From Asaia bogorensis (GTDB lineage Bacteria > Pseudomonadota > Alphaproteobacteria > Acetobacterales > Acetobacteraceae), in NCBI GenBank assembly GCA_945873675.1, contig CAMCEP010000018.1, positions 1-19,212 of the forward strand: DNA of 19,212 nt, in the 5' to 3' direction. Of the stretch, positions 1-7,686 are shown piece after piece. The position numbers and the translations under genes are program-made. Position 1 is the stretch's first letter; every line of letters starts with the position of its first letter. Below the pieces are notes generated by a model. The model was not told the origin of the DNA, did not search any database, and worked only from the letters and a program-made list of their open reading frames with translations.

Positions 1-296
1 AGGAAGGTCAGCCCATCGGGGCGCGTGCGCTGCGCGAATTGATTGGCGCCATTGATGCTGCCGCCACCGGTAACATTGCGGATCACAACGGTCGGATTGC
101 CGGGCATGTGCTTCTGCAGCAGCGGCAGATGAAACCGCGCCCAGACATCCGAACCGCCACCGACCGCGAAGGGGATGATCCATTCAATGGTCTTGCCGGC
201 CATATCCTGCGCGCGCGCAGTGCCTGTCGCGGCCAGGCCAAGCCCAAGCCCGCCAAGGGCGCGGCGCGTCAATGAGAAATCTGCAGCTTTGGTCAT
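1..296 (-). CDS. Bug/TctC-type tripartite tricarboxylate transporter substrate-binding protein, N-terminal part (cut by window edge)
   Basis: The first 98 residues of a periplasmic solute-binding protein; the rest lies beyond the left edge. The protein begins MTKAADFSLTRRALGG, followed by a short hydrophobic stretch and a likely cleavage site after ARA (about residue 29). The paired arginines suggest Tat export. The mature part has the family hallmarks: IEWIIPFAVGGGSDVWAR near the start, then PGNPTVVIRNVTGGGS and an ending resembling TRPDGLTF. These match the Bug/TctC fold, which binds carboxylates or related anions. The ATG at 296 has a GGAGGG ribosome site eight or so bases upstream, which fixes the start. 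It is divergent from rluC, with 120 bases between them. The ligand cannot be told from this fragment. Confidence 0.85.
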   Translation of the reverse strand, partial: MTKAADFSLTRRALGGLGLGLAATGTARAQDMAGKTIEWIIPFAVGGGSDVWARFHLPLLQKHMPGNPTVVIRNVTGGGSINGANQFAQRTRPDGLTF

Positions 297-416
297 GAAA
301 CCCTCCCCAAATTGGTTTTCGCTTGTCATAAAGCAGAAGCAAGGGGGATGGAACCAGCGAAATCGCCCCCCGCATTTGCCGCTTTCAGAACGGCGCGCCC
401 CCTGTTACGGGATGCC

Positions 417-1388
417 ATGCCTGTCTCTCTCCGCACCATCGCCCCGGCCGAGGCCGATATCCGGCTTGATCGCTGGTTTCATCGGCACTACCCGAACCTG
501 ACCCAGGGCGCGCTGCAGAAAATGCTGCGCACCGGGCAAATCCGGCTGGATGGCGCGCGGGTGGAAGCGAATGCACGGCTCAAGCCCGGCCAGCAATTAC
601 GCATCCCCCCCTTGCCCGAAGCCGCCGCCAAGCCGCTCAGCGCCCGACCGGTATCGGACCGGGATGCAGCCGCGCTTGAACGCATGGTGATCTACCGCGA
701 TGCGTCCGTGATCGCGATTGATAAGCCCCAGGGCCTGCCGGTGCAGGGCGGGCCAGGGATTACGCGGCATGTGGATGGCATGTTGGATGCGCTCCGCTTT
801 GGCTATGAAGATCGCCCGCGCCTGGTGCATCGGCTGGACAAGGACACATCGGGCGTTCTGATCCTGGGGCGGACCGCCGCCGCCGCTTCCCGCTTGGCCG
901 CGGCCTTTCGTGGCCGCGATGCCGAGAAAACCTATTGGGCTGTCGTGATTGGTCGCCCCCATCCGTTGGAAGGCCGCATTGACCTGCCGCTTGCCAAGCT
1001 TGGCGGGCAGCGCGGCGAACGCGTGGCCGGGGTCGCGGATGGGGAGGGCACGCGCGCTGTCACGCTCTATCGCGTGGTGGATTCCGCGCAGCGCCAGGCG
1101 GCGATGCTGGAATTGCGCCCGCTCACGGGCCGCACCCATCAATTGCGCGTGCATTGCGCCGAGGCGCTAAAATGCCCGATCATGGGTGATGGCAAATATG
1201 GCGGTCAGGCCGCGCATCTGGAAGGCTTCGGCAACACGCTGCATCTGCATGCGCGGGCCTTGCGCCTGCCGCATCCGGAAGGTGGTATGCTGGAACTCGC
1301 CGCCCCCTTGCCGGCGCATATGAAGGATACCTTCGCCATGCTCGGCTTTGATCGCCCGAAGACGCCGCCATGTCGGCATCTGCGCTAG
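417..1388 (+). CDS. rluC: RluA-family 23S rRNA pseudouridine synthase, RluC-like
   Basis: Probably isomerises specific uridines of 23S rRNA to pseudouridine in the cytoplasm. With the start at 417 the product is 323 residues, close to E. coli RluC. An S4 RNA-binding domain occupies roughly residues 14-65 (IRLDRWFHRHYPNLTQ, then MLRTGQIRLDG and LKPGQQLRIP). The catalytic domain follows, with VIAIDKPQGLPVQ and the signature HRLDKDTSG at about 138-146; the catalytic aspartate is D141. GRTHQLRVH and CPIMGDGKYG are also present. An open frame extends upstream to 312 and offers an ATG at 348, but its purine stretch abuts the codon and the extra residues do not look like S4 sequence, so MPVSLRTIAP is preferred. 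The last 19 bases overlap the AsmA gene. RluC rather than another RluA paralogue is a family-level guess. Confidence 0.88.
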   Translation: MPVSLRTIAPAEADIRLDRWFHRHYPNLTQGALQKMLRTGQIRLDGARVEANARLKPGQQLRIPPLPEAAAKPLSARPVSDRDAAALERMVIYRDASVIAIDKPQGLPVQGGPGITRHVDGMLDALRFGYEDRPRLVHRLDKDTSGVLILGRTAAAASRLAAAFRGRDAEKTYWAVVIGRPHPLEGRIDLPLAKLGGQRGERVAGVADGEGTRAVTLYRVVDSAQRQAAMLELRPLTGRTHQLRVHCAEALKCPIMGDGKYGGQAAHLEGFGNTLHLHARALRLPHPEGGMLELAAPLPAHMKDTFAMLGFDRPKTPPCRHLR

Positions 1389-3628
1389 AGCCTGCCCGGC
1401 GCTGGCCGCGCTACCTCGCGGGCGGCTTTGCGCTGCTGTTACTATTGCTGATTGGCGGCATTTTCGCTTTGCGCGCCGCTTTGGAATCCGGCCGCTTCAC
1501 GCCACGCATCAAGGCCGAGATTGAAAACGCCACCGGCTATCGCGCCAGCATTGGCGGCATCGGTTTGGCGCTTGGCCTTATTCCCAAGCTTGAATTGCGC
1601 GATGTGACGCTCAGCACCCCGGACGGCGCCGCGCCGGGCCTGCTGGCGCCAAGGCTGGCGGCGACAGTTTCACTTTTCTCTCTGATCTCTGGCGGCATCG
1701 AAATCCCAAGCGTGGAGGCGGATGGGCTGAAGCTCAATCTCGATCCGGCGCTTTGGGCGCTACCTGTCAGGGAAAGACCCGCCCGAGGCGCCGCCGCGGC
1801 ACCCGCAACGCCGAGGCCCGCAGCCAACATGCCGCAGATCGGCCTGGTCAGCCTGCGGGATGCGCATCTGATCCTGCCTGGCAGTACGGGGCGAGATATC
1901 GAAATCCCGGCGCTTTCCATCCGCAATATCAGCGCGGCCCGCGCCAGCGATTTGGCCGCCGAATGGCGCTTCCAGGGCATCAGCTTCACCCTGGCCGGCC
2001 AGGCTGGGCCGTTGCTCGGCGGTGCGCCCGGCAAGTTGCCGCCGTTGGGTGCCATCACGCTCAAGGCCGGTGCGGGTGATCTTGGCTGGCTGCTGCCCGA
2101 TTTGCGCTTGGAAGGGCTGGAATTGATCGCGCCGCCAGAAGGCGAGGCGAAGCTCTCCGGCGCGCTGACCCGCGCCGGCAATACCGCGCGGCTTGACGCG
2201 AATTTGGGCGAGATCGGCAAGCTGCTGCAAGGCGCCGAAGCGCCTTTGCCGATCACAGCGCGGCTTGCCGCCGGCGATGCCAGCCTGAACCTAAGGGGCA
2301 GCATCGCGCGGCCGCGCGATTTGGCGAATGGGCAATTCGACCTGACCTTGGATGCACCGGATGCCGCCGGGCTGCGTGGGGCGGCGCGCCTTGAATGGCG
2401 CGATCCGCAGCATTTCAGCGTGCCACGCTTCCAACTCACCAGCCCGGCACTTGTCGCCAATGCCGTGCTGACGCTTGGCTTGGCCGGGCGGCCCAATCTG
2501 ACTGGGCGGATTGATGTCTCACGGCTTGATTTGGATGCCCTGTCACCCCCGACGACCCGAAGCGAAGCCCCTGCCGCGCCTGCGGCCCCGGCTGCCACAT
2601 CAGGCGATGGCCGCGTCATTCCCGATATCGCTTTACCCGTCGCGTCGCTCATGGCGCTGGATGCAGAGTTACGGCTTGCCTTCAGCGGTATCACGTCTCG
2701 GAATCTGCGGCAGGCGGCGGTGCAGACAAATCTCCGCCTTAGCAATGGCGCGCTGGCGCTTGCTCCCTTCAACCTGACCATCCCGGCCGGGCGGGTCGCG
2801 GGTCAAATCAACGTGAATGCGGCGGCCAATCCCGCGCAATTTGGCCTAAGGCTCCGGTCCGAAGGTGCCGGGCTTGATCTTGCGGCGCTGAGTGGCGCGC
2901 TGGATGGGCTTGGTCTGCGCGGCCACGGGGAGCTTGCCGCTGATCTGCACGGCGCCGGCGCCACCACCCGCGCCATCGCAGCCAGCCTGAACGGCGACAT
3001 CGGCCTTGCCTTGGTCAATGGCCGGCTGGAACAGGGCGCCGCCTTGGATGCGCTCGGCGCCATGCTCGCGCTGCTATCGCCCAATTCACAACGGCTGGGC
3101 GCTGTGGAACTTCGCTGCATGGCGATTGCCTTTGGCGCGGAACAGGGCCTGGCACAAAGCCGCGCGTTGTTCATGGATAGCGCCATTGGCCTGATCAATG
3201 GTCAGGCCAGCATCAATCTGCGCGATGAAAGTCTGGGCGGGCGGCTCAATTCCAATCTGCGAGTCTTTGGCCTTGCCGTGCGGGCACCCTTCAATCTTGG
3301 CGGAACGCTGGCGGCGCCACGCATCGGCGCGGCGCCAGGTGCCGCACTCGGCCAGAACGCAACGGGGCTGCTGACCGATACCTTGACAGGACGCATCGTC
3401 ACAGACCCCATCGGCAATCTGCTCGGCGGTAGTGACCGCAACGCGGCAGCGGATTGCGCCGAACCGTTGCGCATCGCGCGCCTTGGCGCGGAGGGTGCGG
3501 CCCCCGCACAGCGCGCCGCGCCAGAAGCGGGGCAGGAAGTGCCACGGCCAACCGCGCCTTCCCTGCCATCACCGGTGCAGGATGTGCTGCGTGGCCTTGG
3601 GGGTATTCTGGGTGGCGGGCGGCGGTAG
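1370..3628 (+). CDS. AsmA family envelope protein
   Basis: A 752-residue member of the AsmA family, bridge-like proteins of the inner membrane and periplasm linked to outer membrane lipid homeostasis. One N-terminal membrane segment lies at about residues 16-36 (YLAGGFALLLLLLIGGIFAL), followed by the typical opening ALESGRFTPRIKAEIENATGYRASIGG. The central part is rich in beta-strand-like repeats, and an AsmA C-terminal domain appears around 535-650 (LNGDIGLALVNGRLEQGAALDALGAML, then SIGL-like and GTLAAPRIG stretches). An alanine/proline-rich linker occurs near residues 395-415 and a glycine-rich tail ends GGILGGGRR. The start overlaps the end of rluC by 19 bases in another frame, suggesting cotranscription. 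GC content looks highest here. The specific substrate is unknown. Confidence 0.82.
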   Translation: MSASALEPARRWPRYLAGGFALLLLLLIGGIFALRAALESGRFTPRIKAEIENATGYRASIGGIGLALGLIPKLELRDVTLSTPDGAAPGLLAPRLAATVSLFSLISGGIEIPSVEADGLKLNLDPALWALPVRERPARGAAAAPATPRPAANMPQIGLVSLRDAHLILPGSTGRDIEIPALSIRNISAARASDLAAEWRFQGISFTLAGQAGPLLGGAPGKLPPLGAITLKAGAGDLGWLLPDLRLEGLELIAPPEGEAKLSGALTRAGNTARLDANLGEIGKLLQGAEAPLPITARLAAGDASLNLRGSIARPRDLANGQFDLTLDAPDAAGLRGAARLEWRDPQHFSVPRFQLTSPALVANAVLTLGLAGRPNLTGRIDVSRLDLDALSPPTTRSEAPAAPAAPAATSGDGRVIPDIALPVASLMALDAELRLAFSGITSRNLRQAAVQTNLRLSNGALALAPFNLTIPAGRVAGQINVNAAANPAQFGLRLRSEGAGLDLAALSGALDGLGLRGHGELAADLHGAGATTRAIAASLNGDIGLALVNGRLEQGAALDALGAMLALLSPNSQRLGAVELRCMAIAFGAEQGLAQSRALFMDSAIGLINGQASINLRDESLGGRLNSNLRVFGLAVRAPFNLGGTLAAPRIGAAPGAALGQNATGLLTDTLTGRIVTDPIGNLLGGSDRNAAADCAEPLRIARLGAEGAAPAQRAAPEAGQEVPRPTAPSLPSPVQDVLRGLGGILGGGRR

Positions 3629-3638
3629 GCTTACCGCC
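3621..3638. terminator. Bidirectional hairpin between convergent AsmA and DUF3775 genes
   Basis: Perfect 7-bp stem GGCGGTA / TACCGCC with a four-base loop (GGCT). The left arm contains most of the AsmA stop codon, and the right arm ends in the last base of the DUF3775 stop. On the + strand a modest T-rich stretch (TATTCTT) follows; on the - strand no T run follows. Its position between two convergent genes only nine bases apart suggests a shared terminator or transcript-end stabiliser. The short stem keeps confidence moderate. Confidence 0.45.
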
Positions 3639-4054
3639 TATTCTTCCACATCATCAAGCGACAGGCCGAGCGCTTCCAGCCCTTCTTCCAGCATATCGCC
3701 GAGCATCTCAATGCCAAGCAAATAGGTCGCCGGGTCACGTATATTGCGTTCCCGCGCCAGGTTGCGCGCTTCTTCCCAATCATCCGCCTCATAATCGCCA
3801 CGGCCAATCCAGGCGAGCGCGATCAGGGATGCCTGTTCATCCTCATTCAATTCACTGATGAAGGCGCGCAGCGCATCCTCATCCATGTTTTCATCATCTT
3901 CGGCGTCGAGGCCTTCTTCATCCTCATCCGCACGGGAAATTGCGCCGCTTTCCTCACCTTCCTGGACAGCGCGCGCCGCATCCACAATGGCGGCCACCGA
4001 TTCCAGGCTCACGCCCAGATCAAATTCCTCATCCTCATCATCGCGTGCGGCCAT
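3638..4054 (-). CDS. DUF3775 domain protein, small acidic
   Basis: A 138-residue very acidic protein. The C-terminal half has the DUF3775 pattern: ISELNEDEQASLIALAWIGR, then GDYEADDWEEARNLARER, then TYLLGIEMLGDMLEEGLEAL. The N-terminal half (MAARDDEDEEFDLGVSLESV) also fits the family, with an insert rich in Asp and Glu at about residues 32-60. No membrane segment or signal peptide is seen. Start choice: the frame stays open to 4105, but the ATG at 4054 has GGAGAAG six bases upstream and the residues before it look non-native. The family has no established function. Its neighbours (AsmA converging, a WD40/GTPase operon 101 bases upstream) do not suggest one. Family assignment is by recalled sequence pattern. 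Confidence 0.82.
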   Translation of the reverse strand: MAARDDEDEEFDLGVSLESVAAIVDAARAVQEGEESGAISRADEDEEGLDAEDDENMDEDALRAFISELNEDEQASLIALAWIGRGDYEADDWEEARNLARERNIRDPATYLLGIEMLGDMLEEGLEALGLSLDDVEE

Positions 4055-4155
4055 GGCGCTTCTCCGGTTTTTACGACGGCACTCAAGCACAGGGGCGCGG
4101 GGCATTTCCAGCCCTGCACGCCATCACAAATCGCCATGCCGTATGATACGAAAAC

Positions 4156-5181
4156 TCAGCGGCGCGAGAGGTCCACCAGCCCCGCGAAGCCCGTTTCCGT
4201 ACCAAAGGCCAGATGCGTGCCAGTATCGCTCCAGGCCAGTGCTGAAACCGCGCCGCGCCCAGGGGCAGCCACGGGCACTACGCGCCCGCTGGTAACTTCT
4301 GCAATCAGCACCAGCCCATCATCAAAGCCGGCCGCCACAACTTCCTGCTGCGGATGGCAGGCAACGGCCGAGCAAAGCGCCTGATCGCCGCCGGCCAATT
4401 CCGTTGGCGCCTTGCCCATCGGCCCACCGCCGAAAAACGGCCATAGCACGATGCAATCCGCGCCAGAGGTCGCAAGCCAACGGCCCTTGGCCGTAAAGGA
4501 AATGGATTTCGTCTTGGCCGGATAGCCCGCCATGCGCATATGCTGGCCATCCGCCAGCCGCCAACCATGCAAAGTGTTTTCCTGCATGGCGGTCACCACA
4601 TGCGTGCCATCCGGGCTGATCCCAACGCCAATATGGCTGCCCTTCCATTCGAGCGATCGCGGCTTGTCTTCCTTCGCCGCAACAAACCAGAGTGACGCAC
4701 CATTGTAATGGCTGGCCGCGATGCGTTTACCCTTGGAATCGAACGCAATGCCTGTAACCGATGTTGGATGCGCCAGTGACTTAAGCGCAGCCCCCGCGCC
4801 ATCCAGCACATGCACCGCCTTGCCCACCACGGCCGCGCGCAGCCCGCTTTCATGGGCTGCGACGTGCTCGACCCAACGGCTACCATACCGCGCCAATTCG
4901 GTAAGCGCGCCATCCGCGCCAAGGCGCATCAGCCGCCCATCATCGCCGCCGGAAATCACGCCATTCTTGGCATCGGCACAAAGCGACAGCACTGCGCCCT
5001 GATGGGCTTCATGCTGCGCCCAAGGGTCCTTAGGGGCGGCAAGCAAGGCGCGATGCAACACACCATCGGAAGTGCCGAAGATGCAGGTCTTGCCTTCATG
5101 GCCGAAAGCAAGCCCCGCCACCCAAGCACCCAGGGAATGCGATGTGCTGCGCCCATCCAGCAAATATTCCGCGCCGCTCAT
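4156..5181 (-). CDS. WD40-repeat beta-propeller protein coupled to COG0523 GTPase
   Basis: A 341-residue protein made of repeated blades of about 40 residues with the WD40 style: GLAFGHEGKTCIFGTSDG, VLSLCADAKNGVISGGDDG, GIAFDSKGKRIAASHYNG, GVGISPDGTHVVTAMQEN, SISFTAKGRWLATSGAD, and AVACHPQQEVVAAGFDDG. About seven blades can be counted, enough for one complete propeller. No signal peptide or membrane helix is present, so it is likely cytoplasmic. Its ATG overlaps the stop codon of the upstream GTPase (ATGA at 5178-5181), a sign of translational coupling. Propellers serve as protein-binding platforms, so it may act as a partner of the GTPase. That role is inferred from gene context only; no enzymatic motif is visible. 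Confidence 0.8.
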   Translation of the reverse strand: MSGAEYLLDGRSTSHSLGAWVAGLAFGHEGKTCIFGTSDGVLHRALLAAPKDPWAQHEAHQGAVLSLCADAKNGVISGGDDGRLMRLGADGALTELARYGSRWVEHVAAHESGLRAAVVGKAVHVLDGAGAALKSLAHPTSVTGIAFDSKGKRIAASHYNGASLWFVAAKEDKPRSLEWKGSHIGVGISPDGTHVVTAMQENTLHGWRLADGQHMRMAGYPAKTKSISFTAKGRWLATSGADCIVLWPFFGGGPMGKAPTELAGGDQALCSAVACHPQQEVVAAGFDDGLVLIAEVTSGRVVPVAAPGRGAVSALAWSDTGTHLAFGTETGFAGLVDLSRR

Positions 5182-6209
5182 GCGCCGGGTGGGCTCCAGC
5201 GGGCGATTTCTGCATTGATCTTCGCCTCATCCTCACCGGCCTGGCAGGCTTCAAAACCACGGCGCAGCCAAGGGCGGTTCAAATCACGCCCAATGAACAC
5301 CAGCTTGGAACGGCGCGGATCGCCTTCCTTCCAGGACCCGATGAAGTCGCCATCGGCAATCATATGCACCGCCTGAAAGGCGAAGCGGCGATCATCGCCT
5401 TCATAAGCCAAAATGCCTTTGGTGCGCAGCAAATCCTGCCCCTTGCTGGACAGCACCTGCGTGATCCAGGCGTTGAAACGCTCCGGGTCAATCGGGCGGT
5501 CCACTTCAAAGGAAACGCTGTTCACTTCCGAATCATGTTCGTGATCATCTTCGCCCGAGAGGAATTCCGGCTCACGTTCCAGAATGCGTTCCAGGTTGAA
5601 CGCGTCGCGCCCGATCACGGCGCTGATCGGCACATCGGATTTCGTGGCGCGGCGAATCTCGGCATAGGGGTTGATGGCGCGAATGCGCTTTTCCACCTCG
5701 GCCGCTTCAGCCTCACTCACCAAATCCATCTTGTTCAGCACAATGATATCAGCGAAGGCGATCTGTTCCTGCGCTTCGGTGGAATCCGCCAACCGCGCTG
5801 GCAGATGCTTTGCATCAACCACGGTCACAATCGCATCCAACTTCGTCGCGCGCTTCACATCATCATCAACGAAAAAAGTCTGCGCCACCGGGGCCGGGTC
5901 CGCCAGGCCCGTGGTTTCCACGATAATGCCATCAAACTTGTCGCGCCGCTTCATCAGCCCGGCCAGGATGCGGATCAAATCCCCGCGCACCGTGCAGCAG
6001 ATGCAGCCATTGTTCATTTCAAACACTTCTTCATCGGCATCCACGACCAAGTCGTTATCCACGCCAAGCTCACCGAATTCATTGATCACGACCGCGAATT
6101 TCTGGCCGTGATTTTCGGTCAGGATACGGTTCAGCAGCGTGGTTTTGCCGGCACCAAGATAGCCGGTCAGCACGGTCACGGGCACGGGGGCGCGGGTGGT
6201 GTCGCTCAC
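5178..6209 (-). CDS. COG0523 / CobW-family GTPase, probable zinc metallochaperone type
   Basis: A 343-residue G3E-family P-loop GTPase. Walker A is GYLGAGKT (16-23). The metal-binding CxCC motif is CICC (69-72), and ETTGLADP (98-105) and NKMD (159-162) supply switch and guanine-binding elements. A short acidic/His patch GEDDHEHDSE lies near 219-228. A CobW C-terminal domain follows (RFNAWITQVLSSKGQDLLR, then LVFIGRDLNRPWLRRGFEAC). Members with CxCC insert or shuttle metals, commonly zinc, and are often induced by zinc limitation. The start is GTG at 6209, with GGAGAA six bases upstream. It is the first gene of a two-gene unit with the WD40 protein, overlapping it by four bases. No convincing Zur-type palindrome was seen in the 78 bases upstream. 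A cobalamin role is less likely because no cob genes are nearby. Confidence 0.88.
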   Translation of the reverse strand: MSDTTRAPVPVTVLTGYLGAGKTTLLNRILTENHGQKFAVVINEFGELGVDNDLVVDADEEVFEMNNGCICCTVRGDLIRILAGLMKRRDKFDGIIVETTGLADPAPVAQTFFVDDDVKRATKLDAIVTVVDAKHLPARLADSTEAQEQIAFADIIVLNKMDLVSEAEAAEVEKRIRAINPYAEIRRATKSDVPISAVIGRDAFNLERILEREPEFLSGEDDHEHDSEVNSVSFEVDRPIDPERFNAWITQVLSSKGQDLLRTKGILAYEGDDRRFAFQAVHMIADGDFIGSWKEGDPRRSKLVFIGRDLNRPWLRRGFEACQAGEDEAKINAEIARWSPPGA

Positions 6210-6287
6210 GTGGGTTTCTCCATCAGTAAGGTTTGAGACCCTATATGGGGCGAAGCCGGGCAGAGGTCACCCCGCCCAGCGAGAGAC

Positions 6288-7619
6288 TTAGGCCGCCTCC
6301 GCCATGATGGCATCAGAAAGCGTGTTGATCAGCCTATCCACATGCGGCTTTTCGCAAATCAGCGGCGGCGACATGGCAATGATATCGGCCGTCACGCGGA
6401 TCAGCACGCCCTCATCAAAGCAGCGGCGGAAGACATCCAAGGCGCGTTGCGTGGGCTTGCCCGGGCGCGGCGCCAATTCCACCGCGCCAATCAGCCCGAC
6501 ATCGCGGATATCAATCACATTCGGCAGGCCCTTCAGCGAATGCACCGCATCCTGCCAATAGGGCTCCAAAGCGCGGGCGCGGCCCGGCAAATCCTCAGCC
6601 CGGTGCAGTTCCAGCGTCGCAATGGCAGCGGCGGCGGCCAAAGGATGGCCGGAATAGGTATAGCCGTGGAAGAATTCGATCCCCGCGCCAGTGCCCTTCA
6701 CGATGGCATCATAGATGTCATTCCTGACCGCAACCGCCCCCATGGGCACGGCGGCATTGGTCAGCCCCTTCGCCATGGTCATGATATCGGGCGTGACACC
6801 CAGGCGTTCCGCGCCGAAATTGGCGCCGAGGCGGCCAAAGCCGGTGATGACCTCATCAAAAATCAGCAAAATGCCGTGCTTGGTGCAGATATCACGCAGC
6901 CGCTTGAGGTAGCCCACCGGCGGCACCAGCACGCCGGTTGACCCGGCCACCGGTTCCACCATGACCGCGGCAATCGTCTCCGCACCATGCAAAGCCACCA
7001 GGTTTTCCAGCACATCGGCCAATTCGGCGCCATGCGTCGGTTCGCCCCGGCAATAGGCGTTCTTGGCCGGCAGATGCGTATGCGGCAGATGGTCCACATA
7101 AGGCAGCAGCGCGCCGAATTGCTTGCGATTGGGGCCAATGCCGCCCACCGACATGCCGCCGAAACCCACGCCATGATAGCCGCGTTCGCGCCCGATCAAG
7201 CGCACACGAGAGCTCTCCCCCCGCGCCTTATGATAGGCCAGCGCGATTTTCAGCGCCGTATCGGCGGCTTCGCTGCCTGAATTGGTGAAGAAAACGCGGT
7301 CCAGCCCATCGGGCGTCATATCCGCCACGCGCGAAGCGGCTTCAAAGGCGATCGGGTGGCCCAACTGGAAGGCGGGCGCGAAATCCATGATCGCGGCCTG
7401 CTTTTGGATGGCCTCCACAATCTCCCGCCGGCCATGCCCAGCATTGCAGCACCAAAGGCCAGAGGTGCCGTCCAGAATCTCCCGCCCTTCCGGGGTGTAG
7501 TAATGCATGCCCTCAGCACGCGCGAGCATGCGCGGGCGGTCCTTGAAATACTTATTGTCCGAATAGGGCATCCAGAACGCGTCCAGATTATTCGGGCGCG
7601 GCACATTGATCTCGTTCAT
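6288..7619 (-). CDS. Class III omega-amino acid:pyruvate aminotransferase (beta-alanine:pyruvate type)
   Basis: A 443-residue PLP enzyme that transfers an omega-amino group (for example from beta-alanine) to pyruvate, giving a semialdehyde and alanine. Its opening NNLDAFWMPYSDNKYFKD is characteristic of the beta-alanine:pyruvate group. Other motifs are SGLWCCNAGHGR, FFTNSGSEAADTALK (about 110-124, cofactor phosphate), RERGYHG (ring-stacking Tyr at 148), IFDEVITGFGR (Asp255, pyridine nitrogen) and MTMAKGLTNAA, with the Schiff-base lysine at K284. The frame is open upstream to 7964, but that stretch overlaps the acyl-CoA synthetase and has no family similarity. The ATG at 7619 has GGAGAA seven bases before it. 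It lies 67 bases downstream of the synthetase on the same strand, so cotranscription is likely. The exact amine donor is not certain. Confidence 0.88.
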   Translation of the reverse strand: MNEINVPRPNNLDAFWMPYSDNKYFKDRPRMLARAEGMHYYTPEGREILDGTSGLWCCNAGHGRREIVEAIQKQAAIMDFAPAFQLGHPIAFEAASRVADMTPDGLDRVFFTNSGSEAADTALKIALAYHKARGESSRVRLIGRERGYHGVGFGGMSVGGIGPNRKQFGALLPYVDHLPHTHLPAKNAYCRGEPTHGAELADVLENLVALHGAETIAAVMVEPVAGSTGVLVPPVGYLKRLRDICTKHGILLIFDEVITGFGRLGANFGAERLGVTPDIMTMAKGLTNAAVPMGAVAVRNDIYDAIVKGTGAGIEFFHGYTYSGHPLAAAAAIATLELHRAEDLPGRARALEPYWQDAVHSLKGLPNVIDIRDVGLIGAVELAPRPGKPTQRALDVFRRCFDEGVLIRVTADIIAMSPPLICEKPHVDRLINTLSDAIMAEAA

Positions 7620-7686
7620 CGGGGGTTCTCCGGGCTTCCCAACCATACAAACACCCGCTGGCGCGCGGGGGCAAGCGGGGGGTTGT

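Noticed and set aside
4140..4150. Dyad CGTATGATACG after the WD40 gene
   Set aside because: The perfect 11-bp dyad has too small a loop for an RNA hairpin, and no promoter elements with proper spacing surround it; too short to claim.
5142..6236. Long + strand open frame (364 codons) opposite the COG0523 GTPase
   Set aside because: It is antisense to a gene with every GTPase motif, is rich in His and Arg as expected of a shadow frame in GC-rich DNA, and has no recognisable domain.
6210..6287. Zur or other metal-responsive operator upstream of the COG0523 GTPase
   Set aside because: The only AT-rich spot (CCCTATATGGGG) is not a true palindrome and does not resemble the known alphaproteobacterial Zur site.
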